Origin: Streptomyces sp. CG4
GTDB taxonomy: Bacteria > Actinomycetota > Actinomycetes > Streptomycetales > Streptomycetaceae
Assembly: GCF_041080655.1 (NCBI RefSeq)
Contig: NZ_CP163525.1
Location: forward strand, 8,742,001-8,806,000
Direction of reading: 5' to 3'
Length of the DNA stretch: 64,000 nt
Positions 1 to 8,727 of the stretch are shown here, piece after piece. Below the pieces are notes generated by a model. It had not been told where the DNA came from and did not search any database. It saw only the letters and a list, made by a program, of their open reading frames with translations. Both the position numbers and the translations under genes were made by a program. How positions within the stretch are numbered: position 1 is the stretch's first letter; each line of letters starts with the position of its first letter.

Positions 1-1
1 C

Positions 2-745
2 TTGGGCACGCTGCCCTCGGCGGAAATGGAACAGGTGCGCATCCACCTCGCGGCATGCACCGAATGCCGGGCCGAACACGCCCAGCTGGCGGGATTGCCT
101 GCGCTGCTGGCGACGGTGACCGAAGCCGAAGCCTCGGGCCAGACGGTGCCGGCGGCCGAAACGGACCTGACCGACCGACTGATGGTACGGGCAGCCGAAA
201 GCGCGCAGGGCTCCCCGCTGCCCGAACGGCCCGCCGCGCCCGCGGTGTCGAAGACCCCAGAGGGGGGTGTGCTGGAGAGGCTGCTCCAGCAGGCTGCGGC
301 CAGGCGCCGCAGGTCTTGGCGTCTGCAACTGGCCGGCGCTGCAGTCTCGCTGACGTTCATCGCGGCAGCGGCCGGTGGCACATGGCTGGCGGCCATCGGA
401 TCCGTGGGCAGTCAGGCGAGGCCGCCCGGGCCGACCGCGCCGACCGTCTGGCGCACCTTCTCCGGGAGCGATCCCACCACCGGCGTCTCCGCCTCGGTGA
501 AGGTCTCGCCCTCTGCCTGGGGCAGTGTCCTGCAGATCTCCGCAGGAGGGGCACCCGCCGGAATCACCTGTCGACTGCAGGCGGTCGGGCCCGGCGGGGC
601 CAGGACGGACGGCGCTACCTGGCGGGCAGGCGAGTACCCTCCCGGCACCACGATCCCAGGAGCGGTCGCCATGGCTCCGGGAGCCATCGAGCACTTCGAG
701 ATTCTCGCAGGCAACGGTCAGAAGCTGGTCACCATCCGAGAGTGA
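2..745 (+). CDS. Zinc-finger anti-sigma factor, 5' partial
   Basis: Probably a membrane-bound anti-sigma factor that holds an ECF sigma factor inactive. Near the visible N-terminus an H-x3-C-x2-C signature (His15, Cys19, Cys22 of the visible protein) matches the zf-HC2/ZAS anti-sigma zinc finger. A linker follows, then an Arg-rich stretch and one hydrophobic segment (about residues 108-133) as the membrane anchor, and an extracytoplasmic domain of about 110 residues. The reading frame is open to the window edge and the TTG at base 2 is unlikely to be the true start; the upstream part, and the partner sigma gene expected just before it, lie outside the window. The protein ends at a TGA 15 bases before a strong hairpin. 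The family call is inferred from the motif and layout. Confidence 0.7.
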   Translation: MGTLPSAEMEQVRIHLAACTECRAEHAQLAGLPALLATVTEAEASGQTVPAAETDLTDRLMVRAAESAQGSPLPERPAAPAVSKTPEGGVLERLLQQAAARRRRSWRLQLAGAAVSLTFIAAAAGGTWLAAIGSVGSQARPPGPTAPTVWRTFSGSDPTTGVSASVKVSPSAWGSVLQISAGGAPAGITCRLQAVGPGGARTDGATWRAGEYPPGTTIPGAVAMAPGAIEHFEILAGNGQKLVTIRE

Positions 746-760
746 GGCCAGACCATGGCG

Positions 761-798
761 GTCATGTCACTGGGCGGCCGGTCGCCCAGTGACATGAC
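761..798 (+). terminator. Strong hairpin terminator after the anti-sigma gene
   Basis: Perfect inverted repeat with 16-base arms (761-776 and 783-798) and a 6-base loop, starting 15 bases after the stop codon of the anti-sigma gene. There is no T run, as is common for Streptomyces terminators. Symmetry means it could work in both directions. Confidence 0.8.
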
Positions 799-1685
799 GG
801 CAGCAGCAGGGCGTGAGGATTGGTGGCACAAGAGGCCAAGACGACGTCGCCTTCGAAAGGCCGGGCGCTCCGCGGCGAGGGACCCCGGACATTCGACAAG
901 CACCGGGCCGTCTCAAGACCGGTGGACCGAGCTGGAGGGGCGCGCACAGGACGTCCAGCTGATGGTCATGGAAGAGGTGTCGTGGGGCTCTGGCCTGCTT
1001 CCGTCACGGGATCTCCGCAGGGGCAGGCCAGCCATCCCGCGCCGGGCCCCGCGGGTGCCGGCCGCGTACACGGGCGGGCACGGCTGTGCGAGAGGGGTGC
1101 GGCGGCATACATCTCCGCTTCCGCCGGAGAAGGCGAAAACCGACACCCTGGCCCTTCCCACGACGCGCCGACGGTTTCCGGGCCCTGGTCACTCTCGCCC
1201 CCGCTCCGTCGAACCGGCCCAGTCTGCAGCTGACTTCATGCATGAGCGGGCCGACGGGGCGCGCACGACTCTTCTTTTCCCGAAGTCCGTACAACCCGGA
1301 GAAGAGGATCCATCACGTCTGCACGCGGAGGACCGCGAGCGATCCAGCCGAAATGTAGGCACGTCCGTCCCGGTCTACGGCGCGACGCTTCCACGGGGTC
1401 GTCCGGAAGATCACGGGCGAGGGGACCGAGCTGCCGGTGCCCAGTCCGGCCGCGCAACCGCGTGCTCTGGACAGAGACAGCTGAGCCCAGACAGGCGCCG
1501 ACATTGACCTGACTCGCAAGAATCGGAACAAAAAAGGCAAATAGCTCGAACCATCCGGCATGTGTCGTCCGTGGAAGTGATTGAGCGCGCCCACGCAGGA
1601 TCAAGATCCGGCCTACCGACCACCCCCGAATTGCTTGCGGTCACCCGTTCCGGTCTCCGCACATCGACAGAAGAGCCAGAAGACC
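799..1685. other. Gene-poor 0.9-kb stretch
   Basis: I see no supportable gene. Open frames on both strands are rich in Arg, Pro and Ser with no domain-like pattern, as expected from GC-rich non-coding DNA. Bases about 1515-1550 are unusually A-rich for this genome and lie upstream of the RsbW-like gene, so a promoter could be there; a possible -35-like TTGACC is at 1504-1509, without a clear -10. Confidence 0.5.
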
Positions 1686-2114
1686 ATGTTCGTGACCGAT
1701 TCCCCCAGCCCGACTTCACTGCTCGGCCGGCCCTGCCGCCACCATGCACTGCTCACCCTGCCGGCGCAGGAGGCGCACGTCTCCGCCGCTCGTCACTTCG
1801 CAGCCGATTTGCTGGAGACCTGGAGTGTTCCCACGGGTGAGCGGGACTCCGCCGTTCTCATCGTCGACGAACTCACCGCCAACGCTGCCCAGTACGGCCA
1901 TGAGCGCATGACCCTACTGCTCGCCCTCGACCACGAAACTCTGCACATCGTGGTCACCGACTCCGGCGCGGCCGTGGAGCGTCATCGCCCCGGCAACGCC
2001 CCCGACGAACACGGCCGTGGCACCGGCATCGTCCAGTACCTTGCCCAGTCGACCGAGATTCGCCAGACACGCAGCGGCCGCGAAGTCCGCGCCTGCCTGA
2101 GGTGCTCGCCATGA
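1686..2114 (+). CDS. RsbW-like ATP-binding protein (anti-sigma regulatory kinase family)
   Basis: A 142-residue GHKL/HATPase_c_2 protein of the kind that acts as a serine kinase or anti-sigma switch in Streptomyces. The N box is seen as DELTANAAQYG, the G1 box as VVTDSG and the G2 box as DEHGRGTGI, which together form the ATP-binding Bergerat fold. The ATG at 1686 was preferred over the upstream in-frame GTG at 1581 because homology-like sequence starts about 20 residues after it and the upstream residues look random. The stop overlaps the next start (ATGA at 2111), so the two genes are probably translationally coupled. The target is unknown; no anti-anti-sigma gene is adjacent. Confidence 0.8.
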   Translation: MFVTDSPSPTSLLGRPCRHHALLTLPAQEAHVSAARHFAADLLETWSVPTGERDSAVLIVDELTANAAQYGHERMTLLLALDHETLHIVVTDSGAAVERHRPGNAPDEHGRGTGIVQYLAQSTEIRQTRSGREVRACLRCSP

Positions 2115-2398
2115 CCGGGCCGGACGCTCCGCACGAGCTGCGACCCCCTGCCGGGGCCGGCACTGCAGCACAGCGACGGACCACCGGGGGCGGCCGCGGC
2201 GAAGGGCCACCCGACACCCCCGCCGAGTGGTCCTTCGCGACCCACAAGCCGTGTCCCATCGGCGGCTGCCCGGGCCCGGCCCAGGTGCCTATTCGGTCCA
2301 CGGCACACCCATCGGCACTCGATCGCGGCGGCTCCCACCACGACACGGTGCTGTGTCAACGCTGCGGAGCCAGCCCCTGCGTACCGGCGGAGGTGTGA
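2111..2398 (+). CDS. Small Cys-rich hypothetical protein, possible zinc ribbon
   Basis: A 95-residue protein whose ATG overlaps the preceding stop by four bases, which supports it as a real translated gene. Cysteines are arranged as CPIGGC in the middle and CQRCGASPC near the C-terminus, a pattern that could bind one zinc ion. The N-terminal half is Pro/Gly/Arg-rich. No function can be given; coupling to the RsbW-like kinase hints at a shared regulatory role (inference). Confidence 0.55.
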   Translation: MTGPDAPHELRPPAGAGTAAQRRTTGGGRGEGPPDTPAEWSFATHKPCPIGGCPGPAQVPIRSTAHPSALDRGGSHHDTVLCQRCGASPCVPAEV

Positions 2399-2400
2399 GC

Positions 2401-2757
2401 GTGGACGTCAGCCCGAACAGCGGCAAGGGCATCGACGCCCCGCCCCCGCCCGAGGCATATACGCATGCGCCAGATCTGCTCCGCGAGATACACCAAGTGC
2501 TGGCCCCCGGAGCCGAACGCGCTTGGCTGCTACGCCGGAAGGCCCTCATGGACCGGAGGGCCCTGGACGACCCCGGCCCCGTCGCAGCTGCCGCGGAACC
2601 CGCCGAGCAACTCGTCCTCCACGACCGCCGCCAGCTCGACCTGGCTGCCGGCCCTCACCACCCCGACACCATCACGCTCGCGTGGCCGACCCAGATGAGC
2701 CACGCGCATGACCGCCAGTTGTCACAGCCCGCCACCAGCGACAAGGAGCCACAGAAC
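2401..2757 (+). other. Coding-like segment in frame with the haloperoxidase
   Basis: From a GTG at 2401, two bases after the previous stop, an open frame encodes about 119 protein-like residues (for example LLREIHQVLAPGAERAWLLR, followed by charged helices). It runs without a stop into the signal peptide of the haloperoxidase at 2758. It resembles a separate small soluble protein rather than an N-terminal extension, since a secretion signal would be internal. It may be a small gene that has lost its stop, or one that is translated through. Function unknown. Confidence 0.4.
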
Positions 2758-4035
2758 ATGGGTGGAAAGCAGAAGACACTCGCCATACTTGCCGGAGCCG
2801 CGCTGGCAGCCGGACTCGCCGGCCCGGCCTTCGGGTCCACCACCGCCCACTCGCCGGCCCTGCGCACCGCCGCGACGGGGTCGGGGACGTCGGTCGTGGA
2901 GTGGAACCGCGAGCTCGTCACCATCCTCAGCGATCCGAAGGCGCAGCCGTCCACCGTCCAGCCCACGCGCAGTTTCGCGCTTCTGCAGGCTGCCGAGTAC
3001 GACGCGGTGGTGTCGATCACCCGGGCCGGCCACGCCTACGTGTTCTCGGTGACGGCGCCAAGAGGCGCTCGTGCGGACGCCGCAGCGGACCAGGCAGCCC
3101 ACGATGTGCTGGTCGCCCTTTACCCGGCCAAGCGCGCAGGCGTGGACCAGCGGCTGAGCAGCCAATTGTCCGCGATTCCCAACAGCCCGGGCAAGCAGGC
3201 GGGTATTGGTGTGGGAGCTGAGGTCGCCCGCAGGCTGATCACCCTGCGGTCCAATGACGGATCCTCAGCCAAGCCGCAGCGGTTCCGCCCCGGCGACAAA
3301 GCCGGTGACTACCGGCCCACCCCTCCCAATTTCCCGACACCGGTGTTCACCGACTGGGGCTCGGTCAAGCCGTTCGTACTGGCCGACGGACGGCAGTTCC
3401 GCCCGGCACCGCCGCCGGCCGTGAGCAGCGCCGCGTACGCCACCGCCTTGAACGAGGTCAAGAGCCTGGGGAGCAAGACCAGCACCACCCGCACTTCCGA
3501 TCAGACGGCAGCCGCGAAGTTCTGGGCGGCGGCGCCCGTCTGGAACGTCTGGAACCAGGTCGCGCAGGGCCTTGTCACCTCCCAGAACGCGAACCTGGAG
3601 AAGGCGGTGAAGGTCTTCGCCCGGCTCGACCTGTCCCTCGCCGACACCGCGATCGCGCTGTACGACGCCAAGTATGTCTACAACGTCTGGCGGCCCGTGA
3701 CCGCCATCCGGCTCGGCGGTACGCACTACAACCCGAGCATCGTCGGCGATCCCAGCTGGACCCCTCTGCTGCCGACCGCACCGGATCCGTCCTATCCGGG
3801 CGCTCACGGCGCTCTCAGCCAGGCTGCGGCAACGACGCTCGCCGGAATCTACGGTGCGCGGCATCATTTCGCGGTGACCTCGAAGGGCGTCACTCGAACC
3901 TTCACCGGCTTCCAGGACGCCGCCACCGAAGCGTGGCTCAGCCGGATCTGGTCCGGCCAGCACACCTCCCTTGACAACCACGCGGGCCAGCAACTCGGCA
4001 CCCAAGTGGCCGACTTCGTGGCAGGTCGGCTCTGA
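2758..4035 (+). CDS. Secreted vanadium-dependent haloperoxidase / PAP2-type protein
   Basis: A 425-residue protein with a Lys-containing N-terminus and a hydrophobic segment (about residues 7-26), so probably exported. The vanadate/phosphate-binding signatures are present: Lys305 and Arg312 in KYVYNVWRP, the PSYPGAHG loop (His350) and SRIWSGQH (Arg396, His402). The family includes vanadium chloro/bromoperoxidases and acid phosphatases; either halide oxidation or phosphoester hydrolysis is possible. The ATG at 2758 follows AAGGAG at 2742-2747 and begins the signal peptide, which decides the start against the longer open frame. A hairpin terminator follows at 4078. Confidence 0.85.
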   Translation: MGGKQKTLAILAGAALAAGLAGPAFGSTTAHSPALRTAATGSGTSVVEWNRELVTILSDPKAQPSTVQPTRSFALLQAAEYDAVVSITRAGHAYVFSVTAPRGARADAAADQAAHDVLVALYPAKRAGVDQRLSSQLSAIPNSPGKQAGIGVGAEVARRLITLRSNDGSSAKPQRFRPGDKAGDYRPTPPNFPTPVFTDWGSVKPFVLADGRQFRPAPPPAVSSAAYATALNEVKSLGSKTSTTRTSDQTAAAKFWAAAPVWNVWNQVAQGLVTSQNANLEKAVKVFARLDLSLADTAIALYDAKYVYNVWRPVTAIRLGGTHYNPSIVGDPSWTPLLPTAPDPSYPGAHGALSQAAATTLAGIYGARHHFAVTSKGVTRTFTGFQDAATEAWLSRIWSGQHTSLDNHAGQQLGTQVADFVAGRL

Positions 4036-4077
4036 CCGCACCGCCACGCTACAACCATGCACATGGTTGGGCCGAGA

Positions 4078-4112
4078 AGCCAGTGGTCCCGGCGCATCGG
4101 GTACCACTGGCT
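4078..4112 (+). terminator. Hairpin terminator after the haloperoxidase gene
   Basis: Inverted repeat AGCCAGTGGT / ACCACTGGCT (4078-4087 and 4103-4112) continues inward with CCCG/CGGG and a one-base bulge. It lies 43 bases after the haloperoxidase stop. The following 300 bases up to the esterase relic hold no gene I can support. Confidence 0.75.
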
Positions 4113-4412
4113 CGGGCCACGCTCAGAGGGCGGCCATCCTCCGCGCCGAGGGCCCGCAGCTGCTGGCCGGCAGGCCGGACGTCTGCCCGCAGGAAGTCCT
4201 GGCTTCCTGTCACCACGACGCACTGACTGAATGACTGTCGCGGTCGGGCCCACCCGGTCGCCCCAGGTCGCTGAGCGCGGGCCCGCCCATGTCACTGTCG
4301 GCGGACCCGCAGTCGGGGGCCTCGCTCGAGTCCCCGTGGGTACCTCAACACCTGTGGGTCTGCAGGAGGTTCGAACCGCCGATCGGATCGCCCGACCAGT
4401 CGGTCAGACGCC

Positions 4413-5434
4413 ATGATCGTCGTCTCGGTCGACTACCGGCTCGGCGCTTTCGGCTGTCTGCGCTCCCCGGGGATCCCCGAGGGCAACCTCGGCGTCTCCG
4501 ACCAGCTGGCGGCGCTGCGGTGGGTGCGGGACGACATCGCCTCGTTCGGCGGGGCACACCGGCCATGTCACCCTGGTCGGCCGGCCCGCGAGCGCCCACA
4601 GCGTGCAGTGCCTGCTGGGCATGCCCGGGACCGAGGGCCCGTTCCACGGTGCCATCGTGAACAGCACCCCGGCAGGGCTGAGCCTCGGCGAGGCCGACCA
4701 CGCCAAGCGCGCCGCCGAGCGTTTCCTCTCCCGGCTCGGCACGAATCCGCGCGATGCCCCGGTGTCGGACGCCCTGGGCGCCCGGAGCGCCGTCGCCCGA
4801 GAGGCCGCCGGCAGGCTCGGGCTCAACTCCGTCCACCGTTCGTGCCGGTCGCGGGCGTCGGCCCGCTCCCGGACGGCGCGGCTTGGACCGACGTTCTCAC
4901 CCGCCGGGAACCCGGCCTGGACGGCACCATCGGCATCACCGAACGGGAGATGGTCGCCTTCCACGCCGTGAACCCGGTGCCGCGCCGGGTGCGCGAGGTC
5001 CCGTCCCGGGCTCCGCGCTCGCCGCCGACGGCGTGGAACACGCCGCGAGGGAGTTCGCCTTCGCCCGTCCCTCCCGTAAGCCGGCCGTCCAGCTCAGTGA
5101 GGCGGGCGCCCGCGTATGGGCCTACCGGTTCGACGCCGCCGCCCCCGACTCCGTCTTCGGCCCCGCCCACTGCATCGAACTGCGCTTCCTCTTCGGCACC
5201 GACGCCGACTGGGCCGACGCCCCCATGCCCGCCGGCGCCCGCCCGCAGGACATCGAGTCCCTCGGCCGCCGTGTGTGCACCGCCTGGCTCGGCTTCATCC
5301 GCACCGGCACCCCCACCACCGACACCCCCTGGCCGCAGCACACAGCGCACTCCTCCTCCACTTACCACTGGCAAGCTGAAGCCCCACGGTCACGGGACAC
5401 GTGCCCGATGCACCGCCGACGTCTGCGGACGTGA
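4413..5434 (+). pseudogene. Broken type B carboxylesterase
   Basis: Carboxylesterase sequence can be followed only by switching frames. It begins without the usual first ~110 residues at VVSVDYRLGAFG, moves to a second frame around 4560 (VTLVGRPASAHS ... GPFHGAIVNSTPAG), returns to the first frame about 4840 (PFVPVAGVGPLPDG), then uses the third frame from about 5030 to the end (VWAYRFDAAAPDS ... HCIELRFLFG ... TAWLGFIRTG). The nucleophile elbow expected as GESAG reads GRPAS, so the catalytic serine is out of place. With at least three frameshifts, a missing 5' end and a lost active site this is a dead gene. An intact relative lies at 12540. Confidence 0.85.
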
Positions 5435-5892
5435 AGCGAGGCTCGCAGCCGCACCGAGTGCCTGGTGCGCACACACGCCGCCCGGCCCCATGGCCGTCGC
5501 GCGACAGCCGTATGCCGGACTGCTATGGGCGAGTTCCGGCGGGACGTCGAGCAGCCGCGCCAGGCGCCCGAGCGGGGCCGTCACGCTCGCCGGCCGGGTA
5601 CCCGGAAGTCTGCGTCACCGTCAGGGCCGGGGCATTGGCACGCCGGACAGCGGGGGTGGCGCCTCCACCCCCCGGCGGCAGTACGGCGCGTTCCAGTCGC
5701 CCGCGGACGTGATCAGCGAAGGCGAGCTCGCTGGCCTCCCAAGACCGCGTGGGCCACGGCCCCGGGCTGGACCATGATCAACGATCGGTCCGGCGTGGGT
5801 CCGTCGTCGCCATGGCATGAACCATCAGGATCATCAGTTACACGAGGAACAACCGACAGCATGTCGTTCCTCTCGGCTTGGAGGAGCTTTTC
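5435..5892. other. Intergenic 0.46 kb without a gene
   Basis: No convincing coding sequence on either strand between the esterase relic and the SDR gene. A strong ribosome binding site (GGAGGAGC, 5880-5887) closes the stretch. Confidence 0.45.
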
Positions 5893-6633
5893 ATGGCTGC
5901 AGAACTGGGCGGATCCACCGCTCTTGTCACCGGCGCTACCGCCGGCATCGGCCGGGCTGTGGCCCTGCGCCTGGCAGCGTTGGGGGCCTCGGTCATCGTC
6001 CACGGGCGGGACGAGCAGCGGGGTGCGGAGACCGTCAAAGAGATCGCTGCCGCAGGCGGGAAGGCTCGGTTCGTTGCTGCGGATCTGAGTAGCTCTGAAG
6101 ATGTCCTGCGTCTTGCCGCTGAAGCAGGCGAGGTGGACGTTCTGATCAACAACGCCGGTATCTACCGGTTCGCCAGTACGCCGGACACCACCGCCGAGAT
6201 GTTCGACGCTCAGATGGCCGTCAACTCACGCGCGCCGATGCTCCTGGTCGGTGCCCTCGCTCCGGGAATGGCTGCGCGGGGGCGTGGCGTCATCGTGAAT
6301 GTGAGTACAGCGGCGGCTACCACGCCGGTGCGGGAATCGGGCGCTTACGGGGCCTCCAAAGCTGCACTCGAACTTCTCACACGAGTATGGGCTGACGAGT
6401 TCGGCGCCCAGGGCGTCCGCGTGAACGCCGTGGCTCCGGGCCCTGTCCATACCCCCGGGACGGAGGAGATGGGAGGTGAAACCCTCCAGGCGATCGGGCG
6501 AACCACCGTACTGGGGCGGGTCGCAGACCCTGAAGAAATCGCGGAAGCGGTTCTGTTCCTTGTTTCGTCCCGCGCCAGCTACATCACCGGCGCGGTTCTC
6601 GAGGCACGCGGCGGACAGCTCGCGATCGGATGA
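5893..6633 (+). CDS. SDR family NAD(P)-dependent oxidoreductase
   Basis: A 246-residue classical short-chain dehydrogenase/reductase, usual length. The cofactor motif TGATAGIG, the NNAG motif (LINNAG), the catalytic Ser in VNVSTAAA, YGASK (Tyr-x3-Lys) and the PGPVHT segment are all visible in order. An Arg after the first strands (HGRDEQR) suggests NADP(H) preference (inference). The ATG at 5893 is chosen because GGAGGAGC lies 5 bases before it; the upstream TTG at 5878 overlaps that site. Substrate unknown; it stands alone. Confidence 0.85.
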   Translation: MAAELGGSTALVTGATAGIGRAVALRLAALGASVIVHGRDEQRGAETVKEIAAAGGKARFVAADLSSSEDVLRLAAEAGEVDVLINNAGIYRFASTPDTTAEMFDAQMAVNSRAPMLLVGALAPGMAARGRGVIVNVSTAAATTPVRESGAYGASKAALELLTRVWADEFGAQGVRVNAVAPGPVHTPGTEEMGGETLQAIGRTTVLGRVADPEEIAEAVLFLVSSRASYITGAVLEARGGQLAIG

Positions 6634-7110
6634 CTTTGGGCTGGGCCGCGATGGATATGCCAAACCCGACGCCCATGCCCACGATGTCTGCCTCGACCCG
6701 CAAAGAAGCTGTTTCTGATCCTGGCGTGAGCGGTTGACGCGGTGTAGTTACGGCAGCAGCAGGCGAGAGGATGACCGCTTCCCAAAGCATCCGGTGGCCA
6801 TGCCGGACACTGTCGGTCTGCATTCTTCGGCATGCGGTCAGGGCCCGTCTGGGCGAGGCTGACGTGATGGTAGAGCTCTGTGTGATCAGGTACCTGCGGT
6901 CGGGTCGGCGCCGGTGATCCCCACACTCATCCCTTTCGCAGCGCCTCCGTTCCTGGTGCCCGATCGCGGCCTCGTTCCGGCCCACCTGCGCGTTCTCGAA
7001 CGCCCTTGCCCGCTGGATCTGGTCCCGACGGAGTAGCCGGGCGGGCGCCTGGCGCATTCCGAGCCTAGAAAGAGACAGGGAGCTCGAGGCGATGGAGGGA
7101 GAGGCTTGGG
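6634..7110. other. Intergenic 0.48 kb upstream of the P450 cassette
   Basis: No gene supported. Frames in both directions are short or Arg-rich without motifs. The promoter of the ferredoxin-reductase-P450 cassette should lie in the last part; I see no clear regulator-binding palindrome. Confidence 0.4.
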
Positions 7111-7326
7111 ATGCGGATCGTCGTGGACCTCACCCGCTGCCAGGCGTACGCGCAGTGCGTGTTTCTCGCACCGGAGATGTTCGAGCTGCATGGCGAGGAA
7201 GCGCTGCTGTACCGCCAGGAAGTCCCGGACGAGCAGCTGGAGCGCGTGCGCCAGGCCGCTGCGGCGTGCCCGGTCCAGGCGATCCTCGTGGGTGAGGCGG
7301 TGACCGCCGGTGCCCGGGCCCGGTGA
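7111..7326 (+). CDS. 3Fe-4S ferredoxin of P450 type
   Basis: A 71-residue ferredoxin with C10-x5-C16 and a later C53-P, three cysteines in the arrangement of single-cluster [3Fe-4S] ferredoxins that feed electrons to actinobacterial P450s; the fourth ligand of [4Fe-4S] types is missing. The start ATG at 7111 follows GGAGGGAGAGG. Its end overlaps the reductase start by 17 bases and the P450 follows, so it is the natural electron carrier between them. Confidence 0.88.
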   Translation: MRIVVDLTRCQAYAQCVFLAPEMFELHGEEALLYRQEVPDEQLERVRQAAAACPVQAILVGEAVTAGARAR

Positions 7327-8692
7327 CCTTCGGGAGGGCCCCATCGTCATCGTCGGCGCGTCGCTGGCCGGGTTGCGGGCCGCTGAGGCACTGCGCGAGA
7401 GGGGTTTCACCGGCTCGCTGACCGTGGTCGGGGACGAGCCCCATCCGCCCTATGACAGGCCGCCGCTGTCCAAGCAGGTTTTGCTCGGCATGTCGGCGGC
7501 GGACACCACCGGGCTGCCGATGCGCCGCGACCCGGACGCCGACTGGCGCCTCGGAGTGCGTGCCACGGGGCTCGACCCGGTCGGCCGTCAGGTCCTGCTG
7601 GCCGACGGCGAGTCCCTGCCCTACGACCGGCTGCTGATCGCCACCGGAACCCGGGCGCGCCCCTGGCCCCAACCGGAGCAGGCTGCCCTGGACGGAGTCT
7701 TCACCCTGCGCACGCGTGAGGACGCCGGGTGCCTGGCCGAGCGGCTGGCCGCCGGGCCGCGCCGCGTGCTGGTCATCGGCGCTGGCTTCACCGGTTCGGA
7801 GATCGCCTCGGCCTGCCGGGAGCGGGGCATCGAGGTCACGGTCGCAGAACGTGGTACCGCACCGCTGGTGGGCGCCCTCGGCGGCACGCTGGCGAGGCTC
7901 GCGGCCGGCCTGCAGCGGGCCCACGGCGTGGACCTGCGCTGCGGAGTGACGGTCACCGCGCTGTGCGGGAACGCCAGCGGGCGGTTCACCGGAGCCGATC
8001 TCTCCGACGGCAGCCACATCGACGCGGACGTGTGCGTCATCGCCATGGGTGCGGTCCGCAACGTCGAGTGGCTGGCGGATTCCGGGCTGGCGGCGGGCCC
8101 GCACGGGGTCGCCTGTGATGCGGGGTGCCGCGCCTTCGACATGTACGGGATCGTCACCGACGACGTCTTCGTGGCAGGTGACGTCTCCCGCTTCCCCCAT
8201 CCGCTCTTCGATTACCAGATGCTCTCCTTGGAACACTGGGGCAACGCGGTCGCGCAGGCCGAGGTGGCGGCCCACAACATGATCAGTCCCGGGCCGCCGC
8301 GGCGTCCCCACCTCGCGGTTCCGGTCTTCTGGTCGAGTCAGTTCGGGGTCAACATCAAGTCCGTGGGTGTCCCTACCCACTCCGACCAGGTGGTCATTGC
8401 CCAGGGCTCGCTCAGTGAACGCCGTCTGGTGGCGGTCTACGGCTACCGGGGCCGCATCACTGCCGCCGTCACCGTCAACATGGCCAAGTGGCTGGAGTAC
8501 TACCAGGGCCTGATCGAGGCCGCCGCCCCGTTCCCGCCCGCGCCCGGCGCTGCCGACGGCCACCCGCTGGTGACCGAATTCGCGCTCCCCTCCGACGTAC
8601 CGGATCCAAGGGGGCTGTCCCACGGCCCCACCGTCGCGCTGACCGGTCACCTGCCGGACCGCCGACTGACCGTGGTCCGGCCCGCCGGCTGA
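7310..8692 (+). CDS. NAD(P)H-ferredoxin reductase, FAD-dependent
   Basis: A 460-residue pyridine nucleotide-disulfide oxidoreductase-type flavoprotein. The FAD-binding Rossmann motif is IVIVGASLAGLRAAE near residue 12, the NAD(P)-binding motif VLVIGAGFTGSE is in the middle, and the second FAD motif ends in DDVFVAGDV. The C-terminal reductase domain (about 330 onward) fits putidaredoxin-reductase-like proteins, with an additional tail of about 40 residues. It starts at GTG 7310, 17 bases inside the ferredoxin gene, so translation is coupled. It should pass electrons from NAD(P)H to that ferredoxin. Confidence 0.87.
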   Translation: MPGPGDLREGPIVIVGASLAGLRAAEALRERGFTGSLTVVGDEPHPPYDRPPLSKQVLLGMSAADTTGLPMRRDPDADWRLGVRATGLDPVGRQVLLADGESLPYDRLLIATGTRARPWPQPEQAALDGVFTLRTREDAGCLAERLAAGPRRVLVIGAGFTGSEIASACRERGIEVTVAERGTAPLVGALGGTLARLAAGLQRAHGVDLRCGVTVTALCGNASGRFTGADLSDGSHIDADVCVIAMGAVRNVEWLADSGLAAGPHGVACDAGCRAFDMYGIVTDDVFVAGDVSRFPHPLFDYQMLSLEHWGNAVAQAEVAAHNMISPGPPRRPHLAVPVFWSSQFGVNIKSVGVPTHSDQVVIAQGSLSERRLVAVYGYRGRITAAVTVNMAKWLEYYQGLIEAAAPFPPAPGAADGHPLVTEFALPSDVPDPRGLSHGPTVALTGHLPDRRLTVVRPAG

Positions 8693-8727
8693 CCCTTCCG
8701 TTCTCCCCTGTCACGAGGAGCCCGTCG

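Noticed and set aside
755..1507. A 250-codon open frame on the plus strand
   Set aside because: Begins inside a terminator hairpin, is Arg/Pro/Ser-rich with no domain-like pattern, and has no ribosome site; typical of GC-rich non-coding DNA.
6584..7057. 157-codon minus-strand frame before the ferredoxin gene
   Set aside because: Overlaps the end of the SDR gene, no recognisable motif and no good start signal.
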